This document shows, in pieces, positions 62,310 to 64,000 of a stretch of 64,000 bases of DNA. Position 1 is the first letter of the stretch, and the number at the start of each line of letters is the position of its first letter. This stretch comes from Pseudarthrobacter sp. (lineage in GTDB: Bacteria; Actinomycetota; Actinomycetes; Actinomycetales; Micrococcaceae): assembly GCA_031178005.1 (NCBI GenBank), contig JAPSJV010000007.1:61184-125183 (forward strand). The letters are read 5' to 3'. The position numbers and the translations under genes are program-made. The notes under the pieces are model-generated. The model saw only the letters and a list, made by a program, of their open reading frames with translations, was not told the origin of the DNA and did no database searches.

Positions 62310-63740
62310 GTGAATGATCTCTTTGCTTCGGACGCGGACAGCGACGACGACGCCGGTACGGAAGCGGGCGCCCGGCCGGGTGGCGCAACCGGCGGTGCCG
62401 GCGGCCCCGGGTCGGCGCAGAGGGGTCCGCTTGCCGTCCGGATGCGGCCTCGCAGCCTGGATGAGGTGGTAGGCCAGCAGCATCTTCTGGGCCAGGGATC
62501 ACCGTTGCGGCAGTTGGCCGAGGGCAGCAGTGCCGGCGGGCCTGCCGGACCGAGTTCAGTGATCCTGTGGGGTCCGCCGGGAACGGGAAAAACCACCCTA
62601 GCGCACGTCATCGCAAGGGGCCCGGGGCGCAAGTTCGTTGAACTCTCCGCGATCACAGCCGGGGTGAAGGATGTCCGCCGGGTGATGGACGAAGCCCTGA
62701 CAGCGCGTGATTTATACAAAACCACTACGGTGCTCTTCCTGGATGAAATCCACCGCTTTAACAAGGCGCAGCAGGACGGCCTGCTTCCCGGCGTCGAAAA
62801 CCGCTGGGTAGTGCTGGTCGCGGCGACCACGGAAAACCCCTCCTTCTCGGTGGTGTCGCCGTTGTTGTCGCGATCATTACTGCTGACCCTCCGGCCGCTG
62901 ACGGACGCGGATATTGAAGGATTGATTCTGCGGGCCGTGGAGGATGAGCGCGGCTTTAACGGCACGGTGGTCCTGGACGATGAGGCACTGGAGCACCTGG
63001 TCAGGCTGTCCGGTGGAGACGCCCGGCGGGCACTCACGGCCCTGGAGGCGGCAGCCGGGGTGGCCTTCGGTGACCCGGGCGAAGAAAAGTCCGACGGCGG
63101 CAGGATGCGCCTGCAGCTCCGCCATACTGAGCAGGCCGTTGACGCCGCCGCCGTCCGGTATGACCGCGCAGGCGACCAGCACTACGACGTCATCAGCGCC
63201 TTCATCAAGTCCATCCGCGGCTCCGACGTTGACGCTTCCCTGCACTACCTCGCCCGCATGCTTGAAGCGGGGGAGGACGCCCGGTTCATCGCCCGCAGGC
63301 TGGTGATCTCGGCGTCGGAAGATATCGGCATGGCCGACCCTACGGCGCTGCAGACGGCAGTGGCCGCGGCGCAGGCGGTGCAGTTGATCGGCATGCCGGA
63401 AGGCCGGATCATCCTGGCCGAGGCTGTGGTTCACCTGGCCACAGCACCCAAATCCAATGCCGCCTACATGGGATTAAACAAAGCGGTGGCAGATGTCCGG
63501 GCCGGTCTGGGAACAGGCATCCCGGCCCACCTGAGGGACGCGCACTACCCCGGAGCCAAACAACTGGGGCACGGCAAGGGCTATGTCTATTCCCACGACG
63601 CCCCCCACGGCGTTGCCCCCCAGCAGTATCCGCCGGACGATCTGGTGGGGAAGGATTACTACCTGCCAACTTCCAACGGCGCTGAACGGGAGATCACACC
63701 CCGCTTGGAGCGGCTGCGCCGGATAATCCGCGGCAAGTAG
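62310..63740 (+). CDS. rarA: Replication-associated recombination protein A (RarA/MgsA) AAA+ ATPase
   Basis: A 476-residue clamp-loader-like ATPase acting at stalled replication forks. Walker [12 protein letters not shown] (about 90-100), Walker [17 protein letters not shown] (about 141-156), sensor [10 protein letters not shown], then RARA-family C-terminal sequences [27 protein letters not shown] and [20 protein letters not shown] start; the first 40 residues are a Gly/Ala-rich linker. Upstream of rpsD, as in related actinobacteria. Confidence 0.95.
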   Translation: MNDLFASDADSDDDAGTEAGARPGGATGGAGGPGSAQRGPLAVRMRPRSLDEVVGQQHLLGQGSPLRQLAEGSSAGGPAGPSSVILWGPPGTGKTTLAHVIARGPGRKFVELSAITAGVKDVRRVMDEALTARDLYKTTTVLFLDEIHRFNKAQQDGLLPGVENRWVVLVAATTENPSFSVVSPLLSRSLLLTLRPLTDADIEGLILRAVEDERGFNGTVVLDDEALEHLVRLSGGDARRALTALEAAAGVAFGDPGEEKSDGGRMRLQLRHTEQAVDAAAVRYDRAGDQHYDVISAFIKSIRGSDVDASLHYLARMLEAGEDARFIARRLVISASEDIGMADPTALQTAVAAAQAVQLIGMPEGRIILAEAVVHLATAPKSNAAYMGLNKAVADVRAGLGTGIPAHLRDAHYPGAKQLGHGKGYVYSHDAPHGVAPQQYPPDDLVGKDYYLPTSNGAEREITPRLERLRRIIRGK

Positions 63741-63932
63741 CCTCCGTGGTAGGATTGATCCTTGTCTGGCAAGGCGCAGACTCACATTTCCCTACTTTGA
63801 ACCGGCCATCAAGGCTGGATTGCCGTGGCGGAAGTGTGCCCCGCGCCCAGTAGCAAAAGGCAGCGGTTGGCCGATGCTCTCCATCGTGGAGGCCAGTAAC
63901 ACTGACACACCGCAGATATTGGAAGGACACAA
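63741..63932 (+). promoter_or_regulatory. rpsD leader and promoter region
   Basis: This 192-base stretch between rarA and rpsD holds no convincing gene. Two short hairpins are visible, CCGGCC/GGCTGG near 63800-63817 and TGGCC(GATG..CATC)GGCCA at 63868-63895. S4 often binds its own mRNA leader, so autoregulation is possible but not shown. Confidence 0.3.
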
Positions 63933-64000
63933 GTGGCTAACAACACTCGTGCTCGCCGTACCGCACGCCTCTCGCGTGCACTCGGCATTGCTCTGACCCC
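63933..64000 (+). CDS. rpsD: Ribosomal protein S4 (5' end)
   Basis: Only 22 complete codons are in the window. They read ANNTRARRTARLSRALGIAL after the start, matching the N-terminus of actinobacterial S4 (small-subunit primary assembly protein). GTG start at 63933 with GGAAGGAC upstream. Position after rarA agrees with the usual order in Arthrobacter-type genomes. The rest of the gene is outside the window. Confidence 0.85.
   Translation, partial: MANNTRARRTARLSRALGIALT

Overview
The window is chromosomal DNA from a high-GC actinobacterium, most likely Arthrobacter or Pseudarthrobacter (Micrococcaceae). The evidence is gene content rather than any marker gene: a DUF222/HNH endonuclease, a CGYC mycoredoxin, the DUF3090/SCO1664 pair, GTG and TTG starts, and long runs with mycobacterial gene order (thrS-HIT-pgsA; pdxS, pdxT-yebC; ruvCAB; yajC-secDF; rel; hisS; aspS; rarA). 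I saw no insertion sequence, prophage, CRISPR array, tRNA or rRNA gene.

Positions 1-31083 are mostly accessory and metabolic. They hold the end of nrdF and a DUF222/HNH gene. Next comes a divergent NAD-linked module: an SPFH protein and a NAD-kinase-like protein facing a NrtR-type Nudix regulator, with two operator-like repeats between them. A phosphatase/DUF3090/SCO1664 operon, an LCP enzyme, a PIG-L deacetylase, heme oxygenase with a VTT membrane protein behind an iron box, PPK2, an SDR/XRE divergent pair, aspA with its GntR regulator, RNase Z, and an NlpC/P60 hydrolase behind a c-di-AMP (ydaO/yuaA) riboswitch follow. Then come a coiled-coil lytic protein, an AlkD-like protein, a stress SDR, Nudix, EEP nuclease, thioesterase and lipoate-ligase-like genes, mycoredoxin, an SRAP/HMCES protein, chorismate mutase, and a LexA-box operon of DUF6504 and dnaE2.

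Positions 31159-64000 are the conserved core: thrS, HIT hydrolase, a CDP-alcohol phosphatidyltransferase and pdxS; then an inverted block (M3 peptidase and an asparagine synthetase fused to a CofE-like domain); then pdxT, yebC, ruvCAB, yajC-secDF and rel. After these come an AbiEi-like gene overlapping the rel 3' end, a DUF349 protein, cyclophilin, hisS, a baeRF-type protein with two small acidic proteins, an APC permease, aspS, a GNAT, an acVLRF1-type GGQ protein, rarA and the first codons of rpsD.

The candidates I consider most interesting are the NrtR-SPFH-NADK module, the AsnB/CofE-like fusion, the long hairpins around the M3 gene, the perfect 19-bp palindrome upstream of aspS, and two different Vms1/eRF1-like proteins on either side of aspS. 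All functions are read from sequence by eye; no database search was run.
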